Shown one piece after another: positions 12,579-26,000 of a stretch of 64,000 bases of DNA (the stretch's first letter is position 1; the number at the start of each line of letters is the position of its first letter). The position numbers and the translations under genes are program-made. The stretch comes from Dermanyssus gallinae (Eukaryota > Arthropoda > Arachnida > Mesostigmata > Dermanyssidae), in NCBI GenBank assembly GCA_003439945.1, contig QVRM01002488.1:1-64000 (forward strand), given 5' to 3'. The notes under the pieces were generated by a model. The model did not search any database and was not told where the DNA came from. It saw only the letters and a list, made by a program, of their open reading frames with translations.

Positions 12579-13788
12579 GCCGCTGCAGTTTTGTCGTTGT
12601 TGTTGTTGTTGTTATTATTATTATTATTACTATTATACTATTATTACTGTTCTTCTTCGTCTAGAAAGTAATGCGGTTTACGCGAGCTCGAGTTCGATAT
12701 TGTCGAACAACAGCAATTGTTGTGTGGGTGCAGTTGCTGACGTCCGCTGTCCCCCGTCCGCTGTCATTGTAGTCGGCGTTTTTTGTTGAGTGCCAGTAGA
12801 TGGCAGAAGTAGCCAGTAGAAGTAGGAGTTATTGCGCTTGTTTTTAGTACAACTAGTAGAACGAACTAGCAGTTCGCTTTGTAATCGTGCCAGTTAGTTA
12901 CCAAATGTTATTATGATTGGTTTTAATAACAAAAATTAAAATAGCAATTTTTGCGATCGGAACATTTGCTGGCATCGAGGCGACACGTTCGACAAGTTCT
13001 TTTTTTGTCTCACAACTGTAGACTTAATAATACTAGTGCTCTAGCATTGCTCCTGCTCGACTGAGTTTCGATTGGTCGTCAGTCGTCGTTCGATGCTTTG
13101 TGCTAAACTCCTCGTCGAGCTTAGAAATCCTACAATCTACAGCGCCTGTCCAATTTGTATGTGTCATTACTAGATCATCGAACTGTGGTTGAGCTGGCCT
13201 GTTGTGGTGTTGTTTCAGTTGCAGCCAGCCGTGTTCGGAGCTATCAAGACAAAACACCTACGAAGCAAAACCGCTTGAAAGAGATCAAGCGCGCGCGCTC
13301 GTGCGATACACAGAGAGAGAGAGAGGAGGAGAGACAGACAGATATAGATATTAGAAAAATGTCAAACAAACACTTAGGATAAAAGTGATCCAGAAGCCAT
13401 CGAGTCATCCAGAGCCAGCCAAGCCATCACCAGCCCGCAGTGTGAATGAATAATGCAGCAGCAGCAGCAACAACACTTACAGACAGAGTCGAGTCGCTGT
13501 ACTCGCTCTCTTGCAGAGCAAGCCCGTAAACTGGGAAGGAGACGGCGGACACTCTCTGACGGGCCGCGACAACACCGAAGAGAGACCGCGAAGTGAACGT
13601 CCGTGGGACTGGTTTGAATAGCACTATCAATTGGAAATCAACTGGACGGATATAGCTGTTGCTTCTGCTGCTGCTGTGTTGTTGTTGTCGTCCTGAATCG
13701 TGTCGTGAATTAATCTCATCGTTGTTAATGTTGTTATCGTCGTCGTTGCTGCTGCTGCTACTGCGGTCGTGTTAGCGCCAAATTCATC
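11930..13788 (+). promoter_or_regulatory. GC- and triplet-rich promoter/5' UTR region of the MKK gene
   Basis: Directly upstream of the MKK start codon the sequence changes sharply to CpG-rich CCG/GCC runs (about 12020-12260). A long TTG/TTA tract follows (12511-12640), then (GA)n (about 13310-13335). Near-identical blocks containing CGTTACGCCGCTGCCGCCGC lie side by side at about 12040-12090. An in-frame TAA at 13726-13728 precedes the ATG, so this is not coding in the MKK frame. Transcription start and any 5' UTR introns cannot be fixed from sequence alone. Confidence 0.5.
12511..12640 (+). repeat. (TTG)n/(TTA)n compound microsatellite
   Basis: Long run of TTG triplets with brief interruptions, passing into TTA triplets. 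It lies in the presumed leader of the MKK gene. Confidence 0.9.
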
Positions 13789-13807
13789 ATGAGTAACAGA
13801 CTCCGAG
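13789..13807 (+). CDS. MAP2K3/6: MKK exon 1 (coding part)
   Basis: Encodes MSNRLR plus the first base of Gly7. The donor is G|GTAAGA. An in-frame TAA lies at 13726-13728 with no other in-frame ATG between. Confidence 0.85.
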
Positions 13808-16800
13808 GTAAGAAATTGATTAAGTTAGCAAAAAAAAGATCAGATTAGCACAGAAACAAACATTGCAGTAAAAGCAACAGGTGGGCTTGCAGCACTTCGT
13901 GTACGAATCACACGGACGCTCTGGTTTTTCCTTCCGAATATCGTGATATTGGTTTGTTTGTGGCGATTGTGCAGTTTTTGAATGTGTTCGTTTTGAGCGT
14001 ATCTTGATTGGTCGTAGGATTATTACGTTGAGTTGTTGAACGTAGAAGTTAATTTAAATAAAAACTCTTCTAAGCGACCATATCGCATCAGACGCTAGAC
14101 GGCGCTGTTTGTCAGAGGACGCAGAATTTTTAGACGGTGGGTTTAGTTTCTCTATCTGCGGGTCGTCATGGAGATAGAAGAAGCTTATCTTACATCTAAA
14201 CGACATATCTTTTGCTCACACGTATGTATATATAAATATACACACACACACATAGATGTGTCGTTTTTGGGCCTCAAAAATATACTTGTTTCCAAATATT
14301 TAATTTTATTCAGTGCAGTGAAACTCTTATTCCGAACTTGCCTTGCGTCCTAGTGAATGTATTAAACTTAGTGTGGTCTAGTGAATTTACCGCTATACGA
14401 TCATCACATTTATTTCGCTTATATTGAGTATGTATATAACATTGATACTTAAATTGTTGTCAGCACAATCACACACAATTTACCGCTACAGTTAGCTGGC
14501 GAGAGGAGAAAGCCGCTGTCCGCGAAAAACAAGAGCTGAAAGTGCTCATGATTAATTAGCATGCAATCCCGATTAGTTATTATGGCCTCTTTGAAGTTGT
14601 GTTACGAAGACAAGACCCCAAGGGCAAAAGGCAGAGTTCAAGTAGTGTTTCCTCTTCAAGTTGTTTAAGGAGTCCATGCTATTCTTTCGCAGAGCAAGAT
14701 TTTCGGGTGCAACAAATAGCATTTTTCTGTGGTGCCCGGCCCTGTATGCGGTAAAGGCGGCAAAAATGGCGATCAGAAGGCTAGTGGGTGAACCCGTGTC
14801 GGTCACCTGCCCAGCGTTGACTTGCTTCATACCACGCATAACTGGCATGAGCCCGGAATGTTCCCAGAGCGAGATCCTTTCAGAACTGAGTGTGTACGTT
14901 GGCGTCCTACGTGTCAGTCGTTTCTGTGTCGGAGAGACAGATAGCCGGTGACCGCTTGACAAAGTTATCTGACATTTGACCGCTCACACGTAGTGACCCT
15001 TAAGGACAACAGACCAAATCATTGTTTCAATTGCTTGCAATTTAGGAGCTGCAAACTACTAAAAGCATGCAGCATGTGTTGACGTGACGGGAGACACCAC
15101 ACCCTGTCCCCTTTAGCCGGTGCATTGGAGAACGTCAACTCCCCGTTCGTTCAAAGATCATAAATGCTGCACGTTCCTAACAAGCTAACCTTCGTACAGC
15201 GGGGCGCTCTAAGTACCACCGCCTTTTTAGACCACAGGGCTTGCTGGTCTATCATGCTGGTTGCAGGCAACACTTATAACAGGGCCATGGTAGCAGATAC
15301 ATCGCCATTTGACCCATTAAAAGATGTGGCCTTGGCGACAAATTCGTGTGATGAATATTGTTCCTTGGTCAGCTAGACAAGTCTTCGTAAACAGTTTAGC
15401 ACAATAACAAAAGACATGGTTAACCGTCGCGATATAGGCTCATGGATAAAATAATACGTCATGTTGGTGATGGGGTCATGTGCTTACTCAGAGACAAACA
15501 TCCGTCGATGTCGGAGGCTTCACAGGTCCGTGTAGCGATATTTTCTTTTCCACCAGCGCCAACAAGAGGTTTTAATGCTCTGGGACCTCGTCAGCTCCGG
15601 GATGCAGCAAACCGTAATGAAAGGAGAAGAGACTGACCTGAATCGATTCTCTGGCATTGTGCTGCGAAGTGACTAAAAACGGATGCGTACCGGCTTTTGC
15701 CACTTACACATTTTTTCTAGCTTTTTATGATAATCTATGAAGGATTTCGACCGATTGTATTTGATTTTCTCTTTGGAGACTTACTACAGAAGTAATACTT
15801 ACCTTCGAAATGAATACAGTCAGAGACACACTTCCTTAACAATTGGGATGTGCGGTAAAGGGCCAAGCAGAGATCTTTATTCATTCAGTACGAGTTTTTG
15901 TCCTACACCTCTAATACTAGTCAAACTGGATTTTAAAAACGCGTCTAACATTGCGACTAGCTATCTGGACGATGTAGCGCTAGCTGGTAGACCGACCACA
16001 GTACTGGCCGATATCGGACGAGTACAACACTTTGCGGCAGAAACTAGCCGTTGGGTACACCTAAAACACATATACGTATATTAGAAATGATGTTTTTCAA
16101 GTTCAAATTTCCCGATACGGCTCGCAATGCGATTTCAGACAACACGCACGGAGAACAGCTACGTTGAGTACATATATTAGGCGAAATCACCACAGAACAG
16201 GAACTCCCCCTTTCCGTGGTAACAAACTGTGATATTATGTCAGCTAAGATTACTAGCCTCATGCCTTATGCCAGATGATGTTTAAACAACTAGCGCGTCA
16301 GAAACTTATTACTAGGTATTTTGTTCTAAGACCAAATAATCTACGAAGCGGCGTTTCCATCCACCCCCACGAGATTGCTCGGGTGGACGTTGTGAACAAC
16401 TCATTTGCCTGGCGAATTGCAAGTCGTTCACAGATTCGAAACGACTTTGCTTCTATTGAAATACCCCTTTTTCAATAAAGGTGATATGATATGACGTCCT
16501 ACTGATGGAGTAAGTAAACAAAGCCCGCTCGTTTAGAAAGTAGATAATATTAAATGCCGCATATACTGATAACCTAAATGGAATGCTTCAAAGCAGAACC
16601 CCGTTTTTGCAAGAAGGTCCAGGCAATAATAATGTTTGATTTGACGCACAGTGTAGGGTAACACGTAAACAGTATTTATTGTATTATAGATTACGTTATA
16701 AGAATACTATGTCTCTGCTATTTGTTGGTATCGTTGACGTACAAATAGTAGTCGCATTGATTATTTTATGTTGGTAACATAATAATTTAACGTGCGGCTG

Positions 16801-16976
16801 CAGGTGGCTTAGGGCTTACTACCAACGCTAAGTGTACGCACCTCTTTTTTATACATACGTGTCTGGCCTTTCTTGTTCCTTGGCGGGTTATGAAAGTGCA
16901 TCTTGGTAGTTGATCAATTTATTTAATTAAAACCTAGCTCTCCGATTGATAATAAAACTAAAGGCAAACATGATCT

Positions 16977-17037
<61 letters not shown>

Positions 17038-18800
17038 TATTGTCTACTATACACTCGCATGCAAGTATATATATCTATATATATATATATATATATATAT
17101 TATGTTCTGCTAGAATATTCCAAGTCGAAATAAGCCAATGGCCATGGGAAAGACGGGCGATAACCCGATTGTATTATTTGTTTCCATACTACCGCGAAAC
17201 AGCTCTTGCCTGAGGGGACACTGTTATCGCTTACTTTGGCATCATCATAAGTCAGACACTGTCCCACAGGCGTGTGAAACGGCCCTCTTAGAAAAGTTCA
17301 CATAATATGCTGACGACCTTGCGTTTCCTACGACCTTACGCGCTAGGAATAGCAGTCATTGGTCTCTAATAGATATCTCCCTATGACATCAAAACCTCAG
17401 CTTAGAACTAGCTCCTGCAAAACCGAAACTATTTTTTACACTTAGGGGGCGGGGGTGTTCACGCAACTCCATTGTTACCGACAGTAAAGCATCTTTGTGT
17501 GATCTCCGACCAAGGCGTTGCGAGCAATTCACGCCCCTATTTGGGAGTCGAGGACACCAAGGGCCACAACCAGACATCTTTTGTGCAACGGCCATTTATA
17601 TATCTGAACATAGCCCGGGCTTGCTGTAGGGCGGCCTTGGCGGTCACACGGATCTTGGCGCGCTAGATGGCCTGGCCCCTGTATGCCAAAGAGAAAAACA
17701 CTTATTTAGGCAGAACATCGCGCAGCAATAACAGAGCAAGCCGGAACCGTTTCATGACCTATGGGACGACCTGCACAACCTGAAACCCAAATCTAGATGG
17801 CCGTCTAGACAGAAAATTGATCATATCCTTAAAAGATTTTCGGTTAACTGTCTTGTAAAATTAGCACCTTAAGGTCCAAACAATTTGACGTAGAATTGAG
17901 CTAACAGTAGCTTTCGTTGTATTTCAATGCGCTTGGTTTTTTTTCAGGGAAGGTCGCTGGCAGACTGCCCAAGCTGGCTATCGCCGATACTGCACCCACA
18001 GAGGAGCAACTGTAAGTGGCCAGCTTTTAAAATGTCAGTAGTGGCTATTTTCTTTTTGCTATTTTGGACAGCTACTTTTATTACATTTTGCAAATTTTAG
18101 GTTGTTTGACACTGGACACAATAGGCTTAACGTTTCCAAGATCAACAATGAGTTACTGAACTCTGTCTTATTGACATGGAACGTCATGTAACATAACATG
18201 ATCATTTAACAGCAACAGTGACACTAATATAGTAATCCTTATTATGAACGTTGTATGGCTTAATATTTAAAGTGGCCCATTACGAAACTACACCCGTGAA
18301 CGTCAATGATTTTTATCTTCATGGGAGTTAACTGACTCGGCCAATATAACGAAATATAACAATTTCAAATGGATACTAAAATACGTTCCTACACATCGAA
18401 TATGCCTCTATACCTATGCACTTTCTGTTGAACGCAAGTCGGCCGTTAGGTATTACCGATTTTTTGATGATAGGAACTAAGTATATTGAAGGTAAACGGT
18501 CAACTGCTTGAGACGCGCGCAGTGTTATTATGGTAAAGTTTCCCAAAAGCTGTAAGCAATGCTTAAGAATACATGGTTGTTTAATGGTACATATTTTGCT
18601 AAGTTTTGACCATTTAAGATTAAAATGTGACTCGACACACGCAGACTAATGAGGCAAAAATTCTCTATTTGAGCTTTCGGCTACGAGTTGTTCTTCTGAC
18701 GGCATCTAATGGAAAATAAACAAATACGACAAACATAAAATTTTATATCCAATAAAATATTTAGAAAAGTATATATATATATATATACGCATGTATACAT

Positions 18801-18844
<44 letters not shown>

Positions 18845-21800
18845 GCATGTATACATCCTTACATAGGTCTGTATTTTTGCGTTGTGTGCTGTACGTTTGA
18901 TGTTGTTTGACCCGCCAGCGTTCCGCCAAATCTTGACTCGGTGGCACGAATCCTGAAGGACGATGGAGAGGAAGTGATCGTTCAAACGGAGGACATCGAT
19001 GTCATACGCGAACTTGGCCGCGGAGGTTACGGGGTCGTGGAGCTGGTGAAACACCGGCCTTCCGGATTAACGATGGCCGTGAAGGTAGGGACTCAAAGGG
19101 CGATTGAGGGCGATCCACTCTACCTTTAAATCCTATCCAACCAGTTACGGCCGTACTATCGCCATTGTATATATATATATATATATGCTGTCGTAGTGAA
19201 GCAGCATATGGTGATAAATGCAATACCTGGCTTGTTGATAAAACCTCAGCTATCTGTCTTACTTTATACCTAATTGTTTCTATTGTTTCCATGCACTCCT
19301 TAGCATACACCTTAAGTTATGGAACTATAACATCCCTATATGAGGTTTGTAATCGTTGAAGAATTTTCCTTAGTTCAGCGTTTAGGTGACACCTGTGAAA
19401 GCAGATCTGAAAGCTCCCACACTGGGCAGCAAGTACCAGCAAACACGTTTTGGGACATTGGGATCTGCTCCTCCTCTCAGAACCCTCCACAACACAAGCA
19501 ATCGATGGCCCTGTCTGACACGAAGCGCTTTCAGAATCTTCTGGCTGACGCAAGTGATCCGACCGATCTCGCGCACTTGCAGGCGGTTTCACGTTCTGCA
19601 GTAGGGACGTGGCTACATGCCCTCATCAAAATAAACCTACCTGAAACTCTGAATTCTAGGCAGTCTATTTGAGTAAAATAGACCCAGATCTACAATAGCT
19701 GTTTTAAAGTCGTACTGAGCTTCTTTTGTTCTAAAAGGTAATTGGGAAGAGATCTAGAGAAAAGTCCATTTTTGGACTCTCAAATATATTATTATTCGGC
19801 TCTATGGAGTGAAGAGTGGAGGTGAGCCTAGGCGGTACACGCTTGGGTCCCACAATTGTAGGGAAATATTATTAAACATTTATTCAGCACAGCTAAGGGG
19901 GTTTGTTAGGTAGTGGATAAATGGTTTATAAATGGGTAATTGGCAGCCGTTGCAGCAACTGTGGATAACGTTTGCGACTTTATTGACTGATCCGTTGCAT
20001 TCACTTCATTTCTGGTGCAAGCACTAGCCGATTGTAAAACTTTTTAAGCTTTATTTTCAAGAGGCATGTTGCGGGATGCTTACAGTGCTAAATTCATCAA
20101 GGCGCCGCAATAGAGCACAACGTTGCTAGACTGAGTAACAACTGAAGCGGTCGATTGAGCGATCGCCTGGAGAAGCCAGGAAAGTAGCCCGGTGCTAGAC
20201 TAACAGACTCTATCTTTACGATTTTTGAGTGACTGAAGCGCGGCCGACGAAATTCCCGGAAATACTAAGCGTTTCACTGAGGGGAATAAATCTGTCATTT
20301 TTGTTTTGTATTGACGCTACCTTCTACTTTTTGATCTGTTATCCGTTACGTAACCTAAGTAAGATGAGCTGGCTGTGTCATCAGCGAATCACTTACAGCT
20401 TTGACGAGACGGAAAAGCGTCGAGCCTTGATGGATCTGAACGTGAACATGATGACGCGCTGCCTGTATACGGTACGATTCTACGGGGCATTCTTTCACGA
20501 GGGCGACATCTGGATCTGTATGGAGGTAGGCTATCAGATGGTTTGTAGTTTTGATTGTTTTGCTTCGCTAGACCGTTAGGTGCACACGTGTGCTAGCATA
20601 TACTCGGCAATTTATTGCAATTAAACTCTACTCTTTTTCTTTATATATATATATTTTGACCGAAGTGCTATAGCGGTGTAGTATATATATATTTATATAT
20701 AGAAGGTCTCCCAGAATTCGTCTAACAAACTCTGGGATCTAGTACAACTCAGCGATATATATATATATTTGTATATATATATATAGGCAGCCAGCCTTAG
20801 CTGGGACGTACTCGACATCTGTTCGAGCACCTGCTCAGATTCCTTAAGCGTAAGCTGGGCTGAGGTGCCCCGTGACTAAGTGCGGAAAATGTGAAGATAT
20901 CGGTCAACGTTTCGTCCTAGGCTAATGTCTGGCCTTTCTCGCTATGTAAAGGAGTCATAGCGTCGAGCCGGCTGTTCAAGACTGGCGGGCTCTCATACGC
21001 AGAGAAGCTCGGATATCCGGAGTGCTGTGGCAAAAGTGTTTCTATTTGCCGCCTGTCGTGGTACGCACCCGGCGCTTGCCCATTGCGATTGGCTGTGACA
21101 CCCGCCCAGGGCGCCGAAAAAGCACTTGCAGCCCCATGTGTAAAACTCGACCACAAGGGCGCCTAAGCAAAGCCCGACACTTATGCGCATGGAAGCGTCG
21201 CCTACCAGGCCACCTTCATTACCAACAAAAACTGTATAGCGATATCACTGCTTCCGGTTGGCAGACCACACCTAAAGTCAGGATATTTGTAGATTGTCAT
21301 CTAAATACCCGCACCCGTGCCTGTTGTTTGCTGTTTTTGCTATATAAGTGTTGTTGAAATGGACAACGGAATATAACCAGCGGCAATTTTGTATTAGTTT
21401 CGTGCAACAATTGGATTACCAGTTCCGTTCTCGCAACTTAAGTCTTCTGGATAAACCCCGTTCTGGGGCCTTAGTGGGATATAGTCGAGCTTTGTGGCCT
21501 CGCGACCGGAGGAGACACATAGGTGCACGGGTCCGTTTCACGAAGCAATGCGAGAGCAGTCCCGTGAACGTTAAATGTTGGCTGAGTATCAGCCCGAAAA
21601 AAGCTTGGTGGGACAGGCGTGGTATCGTCCACCACGAGATTCTTCCTAATGGTCAAATAATAGACGCGGGTATCGACTGTGATCAGCTCTAGCAAGTTCT
21701 TAGTGGCATCCAAAAGAAAAAGACACAGCCTTTAGAACAGAAAGGGCGTTATTTTCTACTAAGACAATATAAGACCAATTTGCCGTAGGAATCGATAGGG

Positions 21801-21940
21801 TTGTGGCTAACAATAGAGAGCTCTTTGTGAATGAATAAAGTCAGTTAATTTGTTTGCTTTATAAATCATTATAAAGTTAAACCTTCTATTCACCCTCTAT
21901 TCAACATTGGTAATGCGGCAGGGGTTTCTACACCATATAC

Positions 21941-21999
<59 letters not shown>

Positions 22000-22996
22000 T
22001 GAAGTGAATTACCTAAAATGGCCATTTCGTGCGTTTGTTGCATCAGGTCATGGACACTTCACTCGACAAGTTCTACCAAGCGGCCTTCGAGCACATGAAC
22101 GGCATACCAGAATCAGCGCTTGGAAAGATCGCTTACAGTATCACCGCGGCTCTCAATTACCTCAAGATGAAGTTGAACATTATGCATCGGTTGGTTTCAG
22201 CCTCATGAATGTTTAGTAGATCATCGCAACTAACACTCGCCAGAGACACGTCGCATCTATTTTACTTTATACTCAGAAATGTTCGTGCTTGTATTCAAGG
22301 TACCAGTGGTCAATCGTAACAGTTGTTTTTATGTTTAGTTTCTCACTTTGTTGGGCCACTCATATGGTCGTGGTGCTAGATGTACGTCAAATTTGCAATC
22401 TTTTTAATTTCTTAAACAGGACATGGGAAAAAGGAGTCCAACCCAAAACGACATTTATAATCTAAACGATCTGTTTGCTCTCTCGTATATGATTTGGTGT
22501 AGACCAAATGTCTATTAGATTGTCTCCCAATATTCGAATATTTGGACATGACGTCACTTCTAGACTCCCGGTTGTTATATATATATATATATATGATTGA
22601 TTGGTTTATTCGCTTGATAAGTGTGTCACATATCACCCTTTTATATCAGGGGTGCATAACGCTGCAGCTATTAATTACCTCGATTGTACTCCCCTGTTTT
22701 TTGCCTTATGTGTTGAGCACCTTCCATCGGCATAGCCTCTGTTTCGTAATCTCTACCTGTGCCTTTTCTGCATCCTTACCTAATCCTAGCGCCTCCCCGT
22801 TATATATATATATATATATATATATGTGTTCTTATTGCTATTATTTCAATACTTTGCAGGGACGTCAAGCCTTCGAATGTGCTGATTAATCGGAAAGGTC
22901 TTGTCAAGCTTTGTGACTTTGGCATTTCTGGCCACATGGTCGATTCCGTGGCCAAAAGCAACCTCGGCTGCAAGCCCTATATGGCAGTGAGTATTG

Positions 22997-23039
<43 letters not shown>

Positions 23040-23043
23040 CTTA

Positions 23044-23084
<41 letters not shown>

Positions 23085-26000
23085 GTGTGACAAAGTATAC
23101 AATTGTGGTGTAAGAACATGTGCACAACCCGCTCGGGGCAAAACTCAAGGTGTTAGGTCCAGGCTTGGGCTGGTCCACCTAGCCAGGGTACCTCTCACCG
23201 AAGCGGCATTCCCCCTCTGAACGTCTAATGAGAGACGTTGTAGTAGATATTCGCCTGCCCTCTTGTCTCCTGTAGCGAGTGCCAGTTTTCTCCCGACGTC
23301 GTTGAGCAGTTTCTTCGTGAGCACTCCAGGCCCGCCCAATGTCTCGAATGCGAGAGGTGAGAACAGGTGTGGGTAGCCGACACTGGAGTACTTTCTGCAC
23401 TTGGCTGCCTCCGCCAGGGCTACCGCGTGTCCAGGGCGGGCTGCGCCCGTACCGACCATTGAGGGGGCTAAAGAGTCGGTTACGGTCGCGTCCCATACCA
23501 GCATTTGGCCCCGCTCGAACGGAGTCAAGGTCATACCATCTGGTCTCCTGGCATCATCTCTGACTAAGCCAGACGGCTCCAAAATGCATGGGTAGCCTGC
23601 CGATCGCAGCCCCCTGCTGAATGTCTCATTCAGGGCTGAGTGGCGCGCGATTCTACCTGAACTTTGGGGACAGGAAAGTCCGTGGTGGCCTAGGGAATCG
23701 ACCTCGTCACCGCATCTGCACCGGTGTGGGGAGACTAGCTCTGCTCCCAGCCTCAACCCGACTAGTATGCGAGTGGACTCGTCGTCCAGGAGGGTGCCTA
23801 GCTGAGGGCTTGGGAGGGCCTGCAGCCATGCACCTGCACCCGGTGAAGAAACTGCCAGTAGCCTCGCTTTGTTGGCGGCCGTAGTTGTTCGGTCCCATAA
23901 GCCATTCCAACGACCGTTGTTTGCCAGCTCTGACCACGCGCGCTGAAATGAGGGGGTCTCCGGTAGAGACCCACAAAATGCAATGGCATCTTCCTGAGTT
24001 CGTTCAAGCGTAGCTCGAAAATTTGAAACTGCTTCGGGGTCCAGATTAGCTTCAACGCCACTCGTCGCCGAATGCAAGGATGCGATGTGTGCTGCGATTG
24101 CAAGAGAAACTGCTTCAGGCAGGCCCAGTCCACCTCTGGCTACCGGTAAGGCGGCTTGAACTAAGGGGTCGTTTCGCAACCGCAGGTTAAGTATAGATTC
24201 CAACGCCAGGCCTAGCTTCAAGTTTATTTCCTCCAACTGGGGCGAGAAGGCTGAACAATTGATTCCCCTGAACAGGTAGTTTAGCCTTGACGCAGAGAAA
24301 CATGCGCGCAGAAGGTACAACCCCCGGTGAGCGCCCAGCTGGGGAAGGCGATTGAAGCCGATCTCGAGCTTTTCTCTTTCTTGTTCGATTTTCGGTCCAA
24401 GGTGGCAAGAAAACAGGGGTACCCCGAGGAGGTCCAAGTCGTCGCCTGTTACGCGGCACCCCGGAAGAAGATCCCGTAAAGCGGAGATATCGGCTGTACC
24501 TGAGCCGATAATGTGAACCTCACACTTGGTTGGGTTCAGCTCCAGACCACTGCATGTAGCGAAACTTAAGATCTTCTTTATGTCCTCACAGACCGTACCA
24601 ATGTTGCCTGCGATGACCCCGTCATCTAAATACCAAAGGTTGAGTGGACTCTCGAGTGAGTTCACCAAGTCCTTAACGGCAAGACAGAACAGAGGGGGGG
24701 CGAGGGGGTCTCCTTGCTGAACCCCTACAGCCGAGGTGAGCAGTGCCGAGGGTAAAACCAAGTGCGACGAATCGCCGTAGGCCAATTTCACTTGGTGATA
24801 GATGCCAGGGGCCTCATCTCCGACCACTCTCAACAGGTGATTCCTTTTCACAGTGTTAAAAGCGTTCTTAAAATCAAGCTTAACTAGCACGGACGAATCG
24901 ATTCGAGAATCTATAAAAGCCCTGGTGGCGTGGATCATTATTTCAGCACCCCCCTTGGTGTAAAAACCCAACTGGTGGGGCCCAATTGCTAGGTTGATAA
25001 GATCTCTAGAATCCCTCACTGCTAATTTTGCCGCGACCCTACGTAGTACTGAAGAGCAAGCGATAGGTCTGAACGAGCCGTCTTTCTTCTTCAGCGCAAA
25101 CAGTCTCGCTCCGAAGATGAGGGGACACCACCTTGGATGCGGGGCTCCCCATCGCAGTAGGTCAATTACCTTCGCTAGGGCCTTACTAAGTGTGTCGGAT
25201 GAGAAGCCGAGAGTCGGTGACAGAAGGTCCTGTAGGAGTCGAGGTCTCATAAAATCCAGGCCCGCGCTCGAACTCTTTGCAAATGATCCGACAGCAAAAC
25301 GAACATCCTCGGCCGACGTAGATGAAGGTAAGAGCTGTAAGGGTGGGGGAGACGGCCAGCACAAGTCCGGTTGCGCGGGGGGGTGTTTTTCCCGTAACGA
25401 CGCTGCGGCCGCTGGCTCATCGACCATGACGTCATCAGATAGAAGAAGGCGGGCTGCTCCGGACACGTCCCCGTCCGATAGCTTGGCTGACACGGCCCGC
25501 GTGATCGACTGATTTTGCTCAGCATTACCACCCGACTCTCCTGCCGTGAGCAGGGGAACCAGATCTGTAAGCCGAACGCCGCGTCGAAACTCCACTAAGT
25601 TCTTTCTGATGACCACTGCTAGAGAGCGTGTATCCCTGCGGCCTATTGGTAACCTCAGCACGACTGGAGCGAAAGAGAAAAGCCCGAGCCAGGCGGCGTC
25701 GTCGTTGTCCGAGGCAACCTTAATACACACCTCTGACAGGGCGTCAGCCACCGACTTCCTTACCACTTTGGGCAAGATGCGAACCAGCTTTCCATTTTTC
25801 ATGAACGCCTGGATGCACTCCGTGAGGTCGAAATTGGACTCGTTCATGACGCCGTTAGGGACTAGAGTGGCGCCCCCGCCCCCATGTTTGACCGTGACAT
25901 GTCTACGGAAGCCTCGCCTGGCGAAAGTTTGGCCGCATTGGTGACAAGTTACCCTGTTAGACCCCAAGGGGTCTGGTGTGGTCGCAGGGTTCTGCCCTGA

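Noticed and set aside
24994..25512. 172-codon + strand frame inside the retrotransposon
   Set aside because: Complement shadow of ORF2, which carries all the recognisable motifs.
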